Positions 39,501 to 50,186 of a stretch of 64,000 nucleotides of DNA are shown in pieces. A program made the position numbers and the translations under genes. This DNA is from Plectrocnemia conspersa. Lineage: Eukaryota > Arthropoda > Insecta > Trichoptera > Polycentropodidae. The first letter of the stretch is position 1; each line of letters starts with the position of its first letter. The DNA lies in the NCBI GenBank assembly GCA_009617715.1, contig VTFK01000517.1:62001-126000 (forward strand). The letters run 5' to 3'. The notes beneath the pieces are model-generated. The model was not told where the DNA came from, ran no database searches, and was given only the letters and a program-made list of their open reading frames with translations.

Positions 39501-39785
39501 AGGCAAAGATTGGGACAGACTGATAGCATGTTTTTGGTTTGCTTTTGAAAAAGTTAGATTAGGACAGTACAACAAGTTGCACAACATTTATTATTGTCAT
39601 ATATAATTTTTAAATTCTTTCAGCGAAAGAAGCAAATTCAAACATTGAGTCCAGTGAATCCGAAAATTTCTAATCAGGATAATGTCACATTAAATGCTGG
39701 TGGAACTTCAAACATAATGAGATCTAGTGCTGCTGCCTTCTTTGGATCGATGACTTCCGATTGGTTCGGAAATTCAACTTCGTAA
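30559..39785 (+). CDS. COG1: Conserved oligomeric Golgi complex subunit 1 (13 exons; frameshift in exon 11)
   Basis: COG1 is a lobe A subunit of the COG tether for retrograde vesicles at the Golgi. Exons: 30559-30695, 30788-30955, 31570-31715, 32267-32421, 32488-32722, 32789-32921, 32982-33154, 33225-33530, 33619-33892, 33958-34318, 36541-36980, 37040-37240, 39624-39785. All introns are GT-AG and phases match throughout, except exon 11, which is 440 nt where 441 would keep frame. Diagnostic segments: MVGERYRDFIEAADTIADMK across exons 1-2 (family GERYRDLIEAADTI), VQIKVLMSIPEQIWSSVD and ATQLYLFSRHIY in exon 3, QWDAITIEEKD opening exon 11, and IDPFDYDVFYPRL beyond the frameshift. With one base restored the product is 963 residues, close to the human 980. 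The N-terminal half is helical, as in this tether family. The missing A in the run at 36901-36904 causes a stop at 36949-36951. Sequence error seems likelier than a dead gene, because exons 12-13 remain open and well conserved. Confidence 0.95.
34622..35725 (-). mobile_element. Internally deleted Tigger/pogo transposon in COG1 intron 10
   Basis: The ends are CAGGTGGCCCTCGACTTTCG and its near-complement CGAAAGTCGAGGGCCGCCTG, flanked by the TA duplication typical of Tc1/mariner/pogo (34620-34621 and 35726-35727). On the minus strand, 35631-35410 encodes a pogo-type helix-turn-helix (KMEIIRRSNNGESFASIRR). 35381-35133 encodes a CENP-B-like DNA-binding segment (FQASNGWFYNFK). About 35075-35010 reads FNVDETGLFWKTL, the start of the DDE catalytic domain. 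The remaining catalytic domain is missing and the frames are broken. It lies antisense to COG1 and between intact splice sites. Confidence 0.9.
35728..35815. mobile_element. Terminus of a second pogo-like element abutting the Tigger copy
   Basis: Directly after the TA at 35726-35727, the sequence CAGTGAAATCTCAGTATAGC, then AATTTCGTTTTACTG and AAATTCGTTATATTGAATG, looks like the subterminal repeat of another Tc1/pogo-type element (CAGTGAAAYCTCNNTATANCGA pattern). I could not find its opposite end. The Tigger copy appears to have used the TA that borders it. Confidence 0.5.
36123..36167. repeat. Perfect 20-bp-arm hairpin in COG1 intron 10
   Basis: Arms at 36123-36142 and 36148-36167 are exact reverse complements (core TTTGTTAACTATA / TATAGTTAACAAA) with a five-base loop TTTTA. 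It could be the tip of a foldback element. No other copy was noticed. Confidence 0.85.
36212..36323. repeat. Seven-copy ~16-bp tandem array in COG1 intron 10
   Basis: Seven successive units of 15-16 bp follow the consensus CGGACAATTGCTCTCA with substitutions in each unit. It lies between the hairpin at 36123 and the acceptor of exon 11 at 36540. Such short arrays occur as subterminal repeats of DNA transposons, but no flanking TIR was identified. Confidence 0.8.
37734..38550. mobile_element. Non-autonomous TIR element in COG1 intron 12
   Basis: AAGGGATGTTTATAAAG at 37734-37750 is matched by its exact reverse complement at 38534-38550, a 17-bp perfect terminal inverted repeat delimiting 817 bp. 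The interior is AT-rich with no transposase frame. Target duplication is unclear (left flank ACATAC, right flank ATATAT), so the superfamily is not assigned. Confidence 0.75.
38760..39445 (+). pseudogene. Mariner transposase remnant in COG1 intron 12
   Basis: Mariner blocks occur in order with frameshifts. ATISVKNLCNAMGRDA resembles the N-terminal A--AA-NIC---G--A block. PRLTIQKLAQNLNAS and ISVHRHLK form the helix-turn-helix linker. SHKLFEELTH sits where VPHELTE is expected. DSARPHVSKKTKEKINGF, then HPP (about 39180-39260), matches the catalytic D-ARPH region. Stops are frequent and the last part is eroded. It is independent of the adjacent TIR element. Confidence 0.8.
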
Positions 39786-39883
39786 CACAATAGTAACTAA
39801 AAAAAATTTTATTTTATAAATAATTTATTTTTCAATATACAGTCGAAAACATGATTTAAACATTTGATTTGTAAACGCTATTA

Positions 39884-39889
39884 AATAAA
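39884..39889 (+). terminator. COG1 poly(A) signal
   Basis: AATAAA lies about 100 bp after the COG1 stop codon (39783-39785). It is the first canonical hexamer on this strand before the convergent gene. Confidence 0.5.
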
Positions 39890-39893
39890 TAAT

Positions 39894-39899
39894 TTTATT
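39894..39899 (-). terminator. Poly(A) signal of the glycine-rich gene
   Basis: TTTATT on the + strand is AATAAA on the minus strand, about 57 bp after the minus-strand stop codon at 39958-39956. It lies only five bases from the COG1 hexamer, so the two 3' ends probably overlap. Confidence 0.6.
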
Positions 39900-39955
39900 T
39901 TCACTCTGTTTTAACTCTATTATCACACTTGAAAGTTTTGATACGATTGTATAGT

Positions 39956-42900
39956 CTAATGTTCTTTGGTTGCTGCCGCAGATCTAGTTGCCGATTTTCC
40001 GCCGGCACTTCTTCCGTATGCTCCGAAGTTGTCATAATCGTAATCGTCATAACCATCATAGCCTCCGCCATAACCTCCGCCATAACCTCCTCCGTAACCT
40101 CCGCCGTATCCTCCCCCATAGCCTCCGCCGTTTCCTCCGTATCCCCCATATCCTCCATAGCCTCCGTTTCCAGGTCTGTAACCGGGCTTTCCGTAGGGAC
40201 GTTTATATCCACCGTATCCGGGTCTAAAACCTACAGTAAAAATAAATATAAAGTTAAAAATTGCTTCTTATTTTATAAATGAAATGCAATGTTACAATTT
40301 AGTTGTGCTTTGGTTAAAATTCAAACACCAGTTCTTATGTTGCTTATAGATTCAACGAAAATTCATTATATGAAAGACAAATCTCAATGGAACCAGATAT
40401 CTTTTAAATATAAAATCTTAAATCCATTGGTAACATGTTAAAAATTTTGATATAAAATGTCTTACACATATTAATAGGTAATGTGTGTTATAAAATTACC
40501 TTTAATTAAATACTGTAAATGGATATTAGCCACAACAAATACCAAGTGTACAAAATTATATGTGAAATTGGATATGTTAGATATAAAATCTTATGTGTCA
40601 CACACATTGCAATGTGAAATTTAGTTCATTATATCATGAGCTTTATGTATTAAATAAAAAAGTGTTAGATGTTGCATTTATGGTCCTATGTAATGATTCG
40701 GTTGTAGCCTCCATTCCATTATTAAAATCTATGTTATTTTCTTGATCTGCCCTAACTGTAAATTCCACATATCAGATTTTTATACTAGCACAATAAATTA
40801 TAAATGTAATAACATGTTAGAAGTCATCGATACCTAAATTATTGTGTTCGTAATTCACGGAAAACATTTTACCTGGACGGTAATAACCACCATAGTATCC
40901 CCGTGGATAGTAACCGTGTCCTGTAAAATGTAACAGTAGCGTGTAACTTTTGAGTACTAATTTACTTTCACTAATTTAATCGTCCTACTGATTAGTGGTT
41001 AAAATTCCACGGTTGCTAACTTATGTTTATGTTATGTTTGATTTCATTCAAAACACAATACCTGGTCGGTAATAACCGTCATAGTGTCCGTATCCACCGG
41101 GTGGATAGTAACCATATCCTGTAAAATTGAATAGTAACCATTGTGGGTGATGGTGTAATTTCACTCGTTTTATGCTATTTGATTGAAACATTACCTCCAT
41201 GTCCACCACCATATCCTCCGTATCCGCCTCCGTATCCTCCATATCCGCCTCCGTATCCGCCTCCATATCCGCCACCGTATCCTCCTCCTCCTCCTCCTAA
41301 ACCGCCGTATCCACCATATCCTCCACCGAAAGGCTTAAGTCCGAAGCCTCCGAAACTTCTTGATTCTGGAGCGTTACTACGGCCTTGGACTACATCACTC
41401 GCTTTGTCGTCTACTGCGAAGACTACAGCCACGCAGAAGAACAGCAATAACACCTGAAATTAATTTATTAGTTTCTCATCTGACTTTTGGTTGGATTTAA
41501 CGTTGTTTGAACCACTTAATAAGACTTAAATCCTTGAGTTGACTAATTTATAAACTCGTCACACGAAAAGATTATGTTATAAAATTATTTTATAATTATA
41601 ATTATTTGATCTAAAATTGAGAGAATGCGTAAAATGCAAAAATCTTAAATTAAACATGAAATTGTAATTAAGTGAGTACATTTGTCATTAAAAGTTTCAA
41701 TTAGTAATTATTTATTGTGTGATATATAAATCCCACAAAATTGATAGTCTTAATTTCTTTGCATACATTTATTTATTTCAATCACTAACTATTAATTTAG
41801 TAGTGACACATCAGATTAAAATCAAAGTCTAAACCAGTGACAACTATTTTATTAAATATAAAATTTTATAAAGTTTAAGTAAAAAAATCGATATTATTGT
41901 CTTTGTAAATTAGTTTATAGACGACATTTTTCAGTCTTGTCGGTTATAACCAATCATCAGTTCAGTAATGTTTTTTAAATATTTAATAATAATAAATCTG
42001 GTTAAGAGTAAAAATCACTACTGTTGATAAAGATCCAAGGATACTATAACTGTACTTGGGTGATAAAATCTGTAAATATATGAATGTGGCTTGGAAAAGA
42101 AGGTGTATGCAATTGTACACCTGTCAAAAAAACATTATTGACCGAAAAAATTAGTCTAACACGCATAAAATGGGCTAATCGACACAACAGCTGGACTATT
42201 TTGGATTAAGAAAGAGTGGCGCTCTCTGATGAGAGTAAAATAAATGTATACTAGTCATATGAAAGACACTACGTTCGTTGTCAAGGTGATGAAATATCTC
42301 CAGGTAACTGTGCGAAATCCAGAATGGAAAATTATATGGGTGTGCCGCCTATATTCCGGAATGGAAGCTATTCACCCATTGACGAAGTAGTAAAGGCGGT
42401 GGATGTTTTTTTATCTTCAATGATAAAGTAAGTGGGTTCAAATTTGGACTTCAACTCCTGTTATTTGATGAAAATTGTCAGTAATATTTTTTTTAATAAA
42501 TATAATAATACAGAAGAGACGAGAATAAAAAAAAAAAGTAATACTTTAATACTTTTAAATAAAAAAAGATATGGAAATATTTTTTTCGACTGGCCATGAA
42601 AATGTCCCTAATTAAACGATAGAATATCTTTGAGCCATAATTAAGATAAAAAAATGATCGCACAACTCAACGAGCAAACAAAAACTCAAAAGAGTTTGCC
42701 ACGACGAATTAGACCATGACCTCGTTTAATATTTTAATAATTCTACTTTTTTTTCGTATTTTAGCAGTAGAAAAGGCTATATAAGGGGTGCAACAAAATA
42801 ATATTCACTAAATTGTATTGTTTTATCATTAATTTTTATAATTAATTTTATTTCTTATGACATTTTAAGAGTTAAAAAAAGGATAAATTATTGAAAAATG

Positions 42901-43999
42901 TAACATTTCTTTGGGTATATACGAAATATGATGATTCACAATAGAAGTTGATGCGTTTTTGCACTCTACTGTACATATAATGACACATTAAAAATACATA
43001 AATAAAAAAAATTATGAATAAATAAGATCATTGCGACCATTAACTGTTTTTAATTAATTTTATTGAAAGTTGCATTGCCCTTTTTATGTTAACTAATTTA
43101 ACTCATTGGTTTCCACACAATAATATGCCTTTTAGTCAACGAAATTATTTTTTTAAATACATGAAATTGTACTAGAAAATAGCTTTAGGCACTTACATTT
43201 GTATTTAACGCGTATAGTGATTTAAAGCTTACATATCTTTACTAATTATTTTATTAGTATTTTGCTCATACATATGTATTTATATGTACATATGTTTTTT
43301 TTTTAATTTTATAAGTCATATTGAGAGTAAAATTATAAATCATAACATACTGTGTATTTTTATAAAAAAAAAACATTATTATTATGACGTGTCGTAATCG
43401 ATTGATTAATAGCTATTGGCTTTATGTGCTCTCCTTTGATTTTTCAACTGGTACAATGCATAAAAGATATTGTGCCTGTGCTTAAAATGGATTATGCTTG
43501 ATTATGATTCATAGTACTTATTATATTAGTATCGAGATTTAAATTTTATATTATAATTTTGAAGTATTGAAGTAAACGTAAAATTTTCAGTACTACCTCC
43601 ACAAAAAAATGTCCTTTAACAAATGTTCGAATCAAATTATTGAATATTTAATCAATTGATAAGTACTATTTATATAATATGTTGATAAATGTAAACACAG
43701 CAATAAAATAAAAAAATAGTTTTTAGTGCCTTCTAATAGCGAAAAATTAAAAATGATCTATTTCAATTTCTGTTTTAAATCAATAGTTTTTCATAGTTTT
43801 AAAACGATAATCAAAAGTGTTGTAAACTAAATAGTGTGATATTAATAATTACAAATAATTCAATAATTAAGAAAATGTGTGTATTTATTATATAATCGAT
43901 CATTCTAGTGCTAACAAATCTATTTAATATTCGCCTGTCCTCAAAAATTGGATCATTTCGCAACGCGCAATTTTTCGCACTACGTACCAGTCGGTTCAT
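39956..43999 (-). CDS. Secreted glycine/tyrosine-rich structural protein (5 coding exons)
   Basis: Coding exons on the minus strand: 43999-43988, 41453-41195, 41118-41062, 40920-40873, 40230-39956, giving 216 residues. The start was found by phase: the four-codon exon 1 (MNRL) has donor GTACGT and joins in frame to GTGTTATTG, making MNRLVLLLFFCVAVVFAVDD, a strong signal peptide. All other junctions are phase 1 with GT-AG borders. After about 25 residues of spacer come GGY/GGGY repeats (exon 2), two short related exons each ending YYRPG (exons 3 and 4), a PGYRPG segment and more GGGY repeats (exon 5), then an acidic YDDYDYDNF stretch and an alanine-rich tail. Composition suggests an extracellular, possibly tyrosine-cross-linked material such as cuticle, eggshell or silk-like protein. 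The exact family is not recognised. Exons 3 and 4 look like a tandem duplication. Intron 1 (2.5 kb) holds a Tc1 remnant. Confidence 0.87.
42040..42480 (+). pseudogene. Tc1-type transposase remnant in intron 1 of the glycine-rich gene
   Basis: The + strand reads CTPVKKTLLTEKISLTRIKW, ANRHNSWTILD, ALSDESKINVY and RHYVRCQGDEISPGNC. These match the Tc1 order (KPLLTEKHRKKRLEWA, NWT--DW, SDESKF, RRY-RR--GE). Stops are present and termini were not delimited. It lies antisense to its host gene. Confidence 0.8.
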
Positions 44000-44125
44000 T
44001 TTTGCGGGGGCTATGCGGATCACCTTAGCACTGTTTCAACCAAACTTTATAATCACCGAATATCCACACTCTCACTTTGTCCGATGCTGGCGGACGAATG
44101 TACCGAAACTACCAACGTCGGTTCT

Positions 44126-44133
44126 TTTATATA
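44126..44133 (-). promoter_or_regulatory. TATA box of the glycine-rich gene
   Basis: TATATAAA on the minus strand, about 127 bp upstream of the ATG at 43999. A start site near 44100 would leave a leader of roughly 100 nt. The surrounding 43920-44400 is GC-richer than its flanks, as expected for a promoter. No unambiguous initiator is seen. Confidence 0.6.
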
Positions 44134-44589
44134 CCGCCTTCCTTTCCTGGGTATTGCCTGCCATTTGCATAGGTTGCCTTCTCGAGGTCCCTAAGTCTTG
44201 GTTGGTATTCAGCGACGCGTGAAAATTTACACGACCATCGTAGAATCATTGTTTTCTGACAAACACACACACAAGAAATCGAGTACGATTTTGCCGAGGA
44301 ATAGGACCTTGCTTGAAGCAGCTGGTCGTCCTGGTAATCTATGCAAAACACAAGGGACCTTATGGAAAGCAATTAAACTATGATTCATCTGTTCCACATA
44401 CAGAGTTTTAGAGTTGACCATATTAAACCTAATATTATTATTTATTTGTACTTAGGTACTATTATTTCATTAGGCTATCAATTATAAAGTATAATATTGA
44501 CCTTTATATTTTCCATTTGCTAATATTATTTATTCATATTATATTTATTTAATTTTATTTATAACTGCTACAGCTGCAACAGTTTAAAT

Positions 44590-44800
44590 CATGTTAACAC
44601 AAAGTTATAAAATTTCAATAGATATATGTAAAGTCGTCTTTCCGTGTCTGCGTTCAAACTCTGTATTTCGAACGTCGAGCTGGGCCAGGAGTGTCGTGAA
44701 GAGGGAAGCGGCTGTTTTCTCGATCTTCTCTCTCAGTTGCTGCTCAGCGAATCCATTTGATTCAAGTTCGTATGAACTCAGTTTATTTTTTTTTTGTATG
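44590..44800 (-). other. Possible unassigned coding fragment (minus strand)
   Basis: A minus-strand frame reads SYELESNGFAEQQLREKIEK and continues TAASLFTTLLAQLDVRNTEF, then ERRHGK, before running into AT-rich sequence and a stop. The hydrophilic, helical composition is protein-like and unlike the random frames nearby. I do not recognise the family and see no convincing splice sites. It could be an exon, a TE ORF fragment or chance. Confidence 0.25.
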
Positions 44801-45122
44801 TATATTTGAATATAACAGGCTTGGACTGGCCGTTAAATATGATGCATAAGTGCTGTTCTTTGATATATGATACATTTGTATTGCTAATGTGGTACGTTTA
44901 GCTTTAATTTTTCTATTGCCACATACGGTTTGCTTAAAAAAGGGCATAGATGATGTATGAATTTATGACGCTCTTTATGCTAAAAAAAGTATGTTTCTCA
45001 CACTCAGTGCGTCAATTCTAATACAAACCTTTAAAATCGCTTTACTTTGAAATTGCTAATGTACGCTAATATGTTTACGGATTGTCGTTTTGGACTTGTA
45101 GGTGACTTTCATTATATTGTAA

Positions 45123-45505
45123 TGTAGCGACCATACACAGATGATCACGTTTGAAAGGGTCATTGTCTCAAACCCTAAACTCGCGTTTATGACTATGACC
45201 AAAAACGATCATTTATTAACATTAGAGACAAACATAATAGCGTGAAGGATTTGGGGACCCCACAGAACACGAGTTCACAGTAAATATTCTCCGTCGTTAA
45301 TAGAATCCCTTTATGGCGAAACGGTCACGGATATCATAAATCCCCACATCCGTGACATTTCCGAAAAATGCAATACGACTTTGGACGAACGAATGTCGCT
45401 TTCTAAAGGCGTATACTTATTTTGCCGTTCTATGAAGTGACTGCAGCGATTGGTCAGCAAGCCTTATAGCCCTAAAGTATATAAGCCCGGACTCCTATGC
45501 GGAGA
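45123..45505 (+). mobile_element. LTR-like repeat family R4, copy 1
   Basis: It starts TGTAGCGACCATACACAGAT and ends near a promoter-like segment (AAAGTATATAAGCCCGGACT). It aligns with 48406-48840 (TGTGGCGACCACACACAAAT; AATGTCGCTTTATAAAGGCG; GGTCAGCAAG). The TG start, internal TATATAA and presence of two copies without coding sequence suggest solo LTRs. The 3' boundary is not certain. Confidence 0.55.
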
Positions 45506-48405
45506 GGAAGACAGTACAGTAAACTAAGTACATATTAAATATTTTTATAGAATGAATCATTTTTACTATCATTGAAAATCCTAAATTTTTGTCTATATAG
45601 TGCGTAAATTTACGCAGTAACGCGGTAACAGTAAAAAACGCACTAGGCATTATCAACCGTATATCTCTCGGACGCACACGTGCAATTTCTTCCCATTTAT
45701 ATTGTAAATCACACAGCTACACAATTTTTTCACTGTCTAATTTTAGCTATTAAATTAAAAAATAGATTAAAAAATCAAAACGAAGCAAAAATAACATTTA
45801 AAACCTAAAAACTCGAGGGTCCGGTATTCGCACACTAGCTAGCTTCGGTACCTCGCGACAGTTAGGTACCATGCGAATAAATCTTTTGCAAATAAATGTA
45901 TTTTTTACTAAATATAAATTAAACTATTCAATCTATAACTATTATTGGTCCAATATGTTTTTCAGTATAATGATTGTTCTCAATTTAATAAATATTTTAT
46001 TTATTCTTATTAAATACATTATTACTATTTTATGTATTTAAATAATATTATTTATGCTTCACTAATATTTTTATGTAGTTATTGCTCACTCATTTTTGCG
46101 CTGCTTCACTGATTGTTTTTAAATTAATATGCTTTTTCTATTTATAAATTCTTCTAATTATACACAAACAGCTTCTTTTAATATGTTATTTATTAATACC
46201 AATATATTAGTATATCTAATCTAATTTTGGTCAGATGAGAAAAAAATCAAAGATGAAAATTTATGAGAAATAATGCTTGTGATTTTTTCTGCTCTTTGAA
46301 AAACCCAGTAATCCGACGTTATCAAATTTATGACAAATGCAATTTTTACTTTGCTTATAGGGAGTTAAAAAATGTAAGATTAGATATCAATATATGTTGG
46401 AATCTTAATACCTAATTCAAGTGGTATCTAATCTTTCTGTAATAGTAATAATTAAGATATTCTCTATATAAAAATCTTTATCCCATAAATTAAACTATTT
46501 ATATTATATCAAACCAATGAAGACATAGTAAAATAATTGATAAATTTAATTTTTCAATCGCAACTAACTTCATGCGTTACATATTCATGTTTGGATCTAA
46601 TTGTTTCTTAATTGATACATAAATCAAACATTTTTTTAATATATTTTAAAGTTATTTTTGATTGTGCTATATACTATTAAAATTGAAATTTATATAAATC
46701 TTATTATTATTTATTATGCAAAATAATTTTAAATAGTCATTAAAAATAACATATAGTACATTAAATTATACTTCAATTACAAACTAAAATTTACTAATAA
46801 AATTACCAAATAAAACATATATATTAAATCTCACAGCAAAATAACATACACAAATACTTAACTCGACTAAATTGGATTTGAGCTTTATTAAATATGCTTG
46901 TTTAATATAAATATTTTTTCAAAATAAATGTTGCTCTGCTTCGCCTTCAATTAAAGTATTTTTTATAATATATTTAATATTTTTTTGATAATTTGTCAAT
47001 AATTAATATAAAAGAGTAGCTATAGTTTTAAATTTTAAATTTGGTTTATTCAAACTTTTAAAGTTATTAAATAAAATATTATTTTAAAAGATTTGGGTAA
47101 TGCATCAAATAACACATTTCAATGGTACTGTTATATTAAACGGATATTTTGCTCATTAAAATTATGTTATGACCTTGCACTTATACATCCATAGAAATAT
47201 GTTAAATTGATGTTCATTTATAATCAATATTAATCCTTGATGTATTAAAAAAAAAATGCGTTGGTTTATTTTTCTATGGTCAATCATGTAAAATAAGGTA
47301 AGATATTGCTATAAAATGTCATCACTTACATGACATATAAAACGCTGAAAGCAATATAATATTTAAATTAATATTACAAAAGATTATAAAATCGTATATT
47401 ATCATATAAGTGATATCAAATCTTAAATTTAATATAGCAGTATATTAAATACGATTTCTGATTACTTGTGAGTAGATTTGTATGTAATGAAATGGCAATT
47501 TGAAATTTGCATTTTCCAAGACAGATTGGGAATTCCAGTGATGTCAACATAATATTTTCTTCTTCTTCGTGTCATATTAATAAATAAACCTTGACTGTGA
47601 AAGCCTTGAACGAGTCGTTTGCCATTCGGCCTATATTTCGTGCAAATATCAATTATGACGTGTCATAATTGCTATTAGCGGTCAACAAAATCTGTTCGGA
47701 CATAGCGATCTCGACTAATCTCCTGTTAACGATCGGTATGATTTTGACTTCCCACACATTTCACCGATAACATTGAGCGAAAACAAATCAACCTTCTGAC
47801 AGAGGATGTTGCGAAATTTTCGCTCAAGTTAGTCAGTAGAACATGTGTAAATTCAAGGATTTATCTCATTGACCTAGAGACGGCCATTTCCTTACTGCAA
47901 CGGAAGGACTGTGGTCTGATATTGGGAAAACCCTTTTGATTATAATTAATTTGCTGACAACCCTGACCCGAATTTGATTTTATTAAAACGAAAGTTTATT
48001 ATCACATCAGTTTGGAAATTATTATTAATTATTTAATTTTAAATCAATCCTTAAAAAAATATGTATATAGTTACAAAATAATTTAGAAATAAAATATATG
48101 TGCATGAAGATACATACAATATAGAATTAATACATAAAAAAACAATACAACTTTAAGTAAAAAATTGATTTTAAAATGTGTATGACAAACAACTATATGT
48201 ATACCAATGTCGAAAAAATCAACATAGAATCGTTATAAAAACATCAATATTGATTCAAATATTTTATTACTATACACTTACTAACTCTTTTTCAAGAAAC
48301 AACTAAATAAAAAAAGGAACAAAGCATATATTTTCCCATAATTTAATATTTTTTAACTAAAATATTATTTAAAAAAACATTGTAAATCATTAAAATCTAA
48401 ACTAG
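45506..48405. other. Gene-free AT-rich region
   Basis: No gene. 45590-45690 may be the degraded 3' part of the preceding LTR copy. 47580-47900 is GC-richer (TTGACCTAGAGACGGCC; CAACGGAAGGACTGTGG) without a recognisable frame or domain. The rest is simple AT-rich sequence. Confidence 0.4.
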
Positions 48406-49132
48406 TGTGGCGACCACACACAAATGTTCACGTTTGAATGGGTCTTATTCTCAAAACTCACGTTAATTTACTGTGACAAAATTGATCATACATCAACAAG
48501 GAAACAATACAATTGCGTATAAGATGGGACTACACACAAAAGCCCTTGTTACGACCAGAAAAAATCAATAAAAAATCAGTGCATTGAAAGAATATTTTTG
48601 TTGTGAAACGGTCACAACTGTAATAAATCACCAGATCAATAAGATACTTGTTGCAGTATACGACCTTGGGCAATGCCCATTAAACAAATGTCGCTTTATA
48701 AAGGCGTATACCTATTTCGCTGTTCTAAGAAACGAGTACATATATTGGCTGGATGATCGCTGCGTGATTGTGCTTGGTCAGCAAGTTTTGCAGCCCTGGA
48801 TACTTAAACCTGATACGATGAGAATAGGGTAATCACAAGCAGCTATTCGAAGAAACATACTGTTATTTAAATATGGAATACTACTAAATGAGTTTTTAAA
48901 AAACAGCGAAGATAACGCCGTTAAATGTAAAATAAATAGTTTAGTTTTGTCATCTAGATTGCTTATGCAATAGAGTGACAGTAGAATCATTGATTTTTTC
49001 GCCTTTCCCCGATCGTATATTTATAAGTTTTACTTCGAATCGTCTTGTGTATAGTGTTACCGCCGTTACGTAAACAGTCGCTTTTACTTCGATCGTCTTG
49101 TGTATAGTGTTAGTTGTAAGAACTTGATCACA
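48406..49132 (+). mobile_element. LTR-like repeat family R4, copy 2
   Basis: Starts TGTGGCGACC, homologous to 45123. The alignment runs to about 48840. The continuation includes TATATTTATAAGTTTTACTT and a short duplication (CGTCTTGTGTATAGTGTTA at about 49041 and 49093). A plausible end is TTGATCACA at 49132, giving TG...CA. No gag or pol is adjacent, so this looks like a solo LTR. Confidence 0.5.
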
Positions 49133-49732
49133 TTACGAATGACATATAATGACATAATATTATATGTGTTCATTCATGGATAACGCACATGATAAAAAAT
49201 GATCTAAAACCATCGATTGATCAACATGTCAAGGATGCCACACTTGGTTGCATGTGACAGTATATTCTATTATACTATATGTGTGTATATTTTTTTTTAT
49301 ACAGTGAAAATCGTGCGTTTTGAGTAGAAACTGAAAATTGGGCGTTTTGCTACTCGTAATAGACGTATTTAATTCCACGGTGTCCTTGTCGTATCTGACA
49401 GGTGAATTTCATAATGACCCATTGTAAGACGTCTATATAATTGACCAATTTATTATGTAGCTAATAAATTTAATTATGCACGTAACGGACGACATAATTC
49501 AAAAGGGACGCTATTATTTTTACTTATGTAATAATTTGTACTATTTTCTTACTTAAAGAAAATTCAAGGTTTTCTTATTCGTTTTTACTTTATACTTAAA
49601 ATAAAATTACGCTCATAATAAAAACCATCTACAGCTGCATAGCGTTATCTAAAAATTACTCATAATAACATATAAATTATTAATTATTTAAAAAGGTTTT
49701 TTATTTTTGTAGTACTATTTACTGTTTTAACT

Positions 49733-50186
49733 CAGGGGTCGGCAACCTGCGGCTCGCGAGCCGCATGCGGCTTTTTTGACATCATGATGCGGCTCTCCAG
49801 TTCCATGCGCAAATATTAATACTTATTTTATTTTCAAAACTCATAAAAAAGATTATACTGCAAAAAATAACTTTAAACAGGATAAAAACACTCAACAGAG
49901 AACAGTGAGAATAGGTGGAGTAGAGAGTATACGGACAGCTGACATTTTTGAAATGTGGCAACACTGTTCTGTTTGTTTAGTTATTGGTGCATATGAATGG
50001 TGTTATATGAATAAATATTATTTCACATTTAAAGCTATTATTTTAAACCAGAAATCAAATTGATATACCTAATCCTAATCAAATACAATAATATTGAAAT
50101 AAAAATTTCAATGGATCTTTAAAAATTGGGAAATTTTTAAAATTGTAACTTTTGGCTCTTCCGTCTCAAAAGGTTGCCGACCCCTG
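49733..50186. mobile_element. Non-autonomous hAT element with perfect 8-bp target duplication
   Basis: The 454-bp element begins CAGGGGTCGGCAACCT and ends with the exact complement AGGTTGCCGACCCCTG, a 16-bp terminal inverted repeat. It is flanked on both sides by TTTTAACT (49725-49732 and 50187-50194), the 8-bp duplication characteristic of hAT. CAGGGGTCGGCAACC is a widespread hAT end sequence. Just inside the left end, GGCTCGCGAGCC is itself palindromic. There is no transposase frame. Confidence 0.93.

Noticed and set aside
39929..40282. Ser/Val/Ile-rich and His/Arg-rich + strand frames
   Set aside because: Antisense shadows of exon 5 of the glycine-rich gene.
41143..41457. Proline-rich + strand frame (PPYPPPYPP repeats)
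   Set aside because: It is the exact antisense of the GGY repeats of the spliced minus-strand gene, where splice sites, phase and a signal peptide all support the minus strand.
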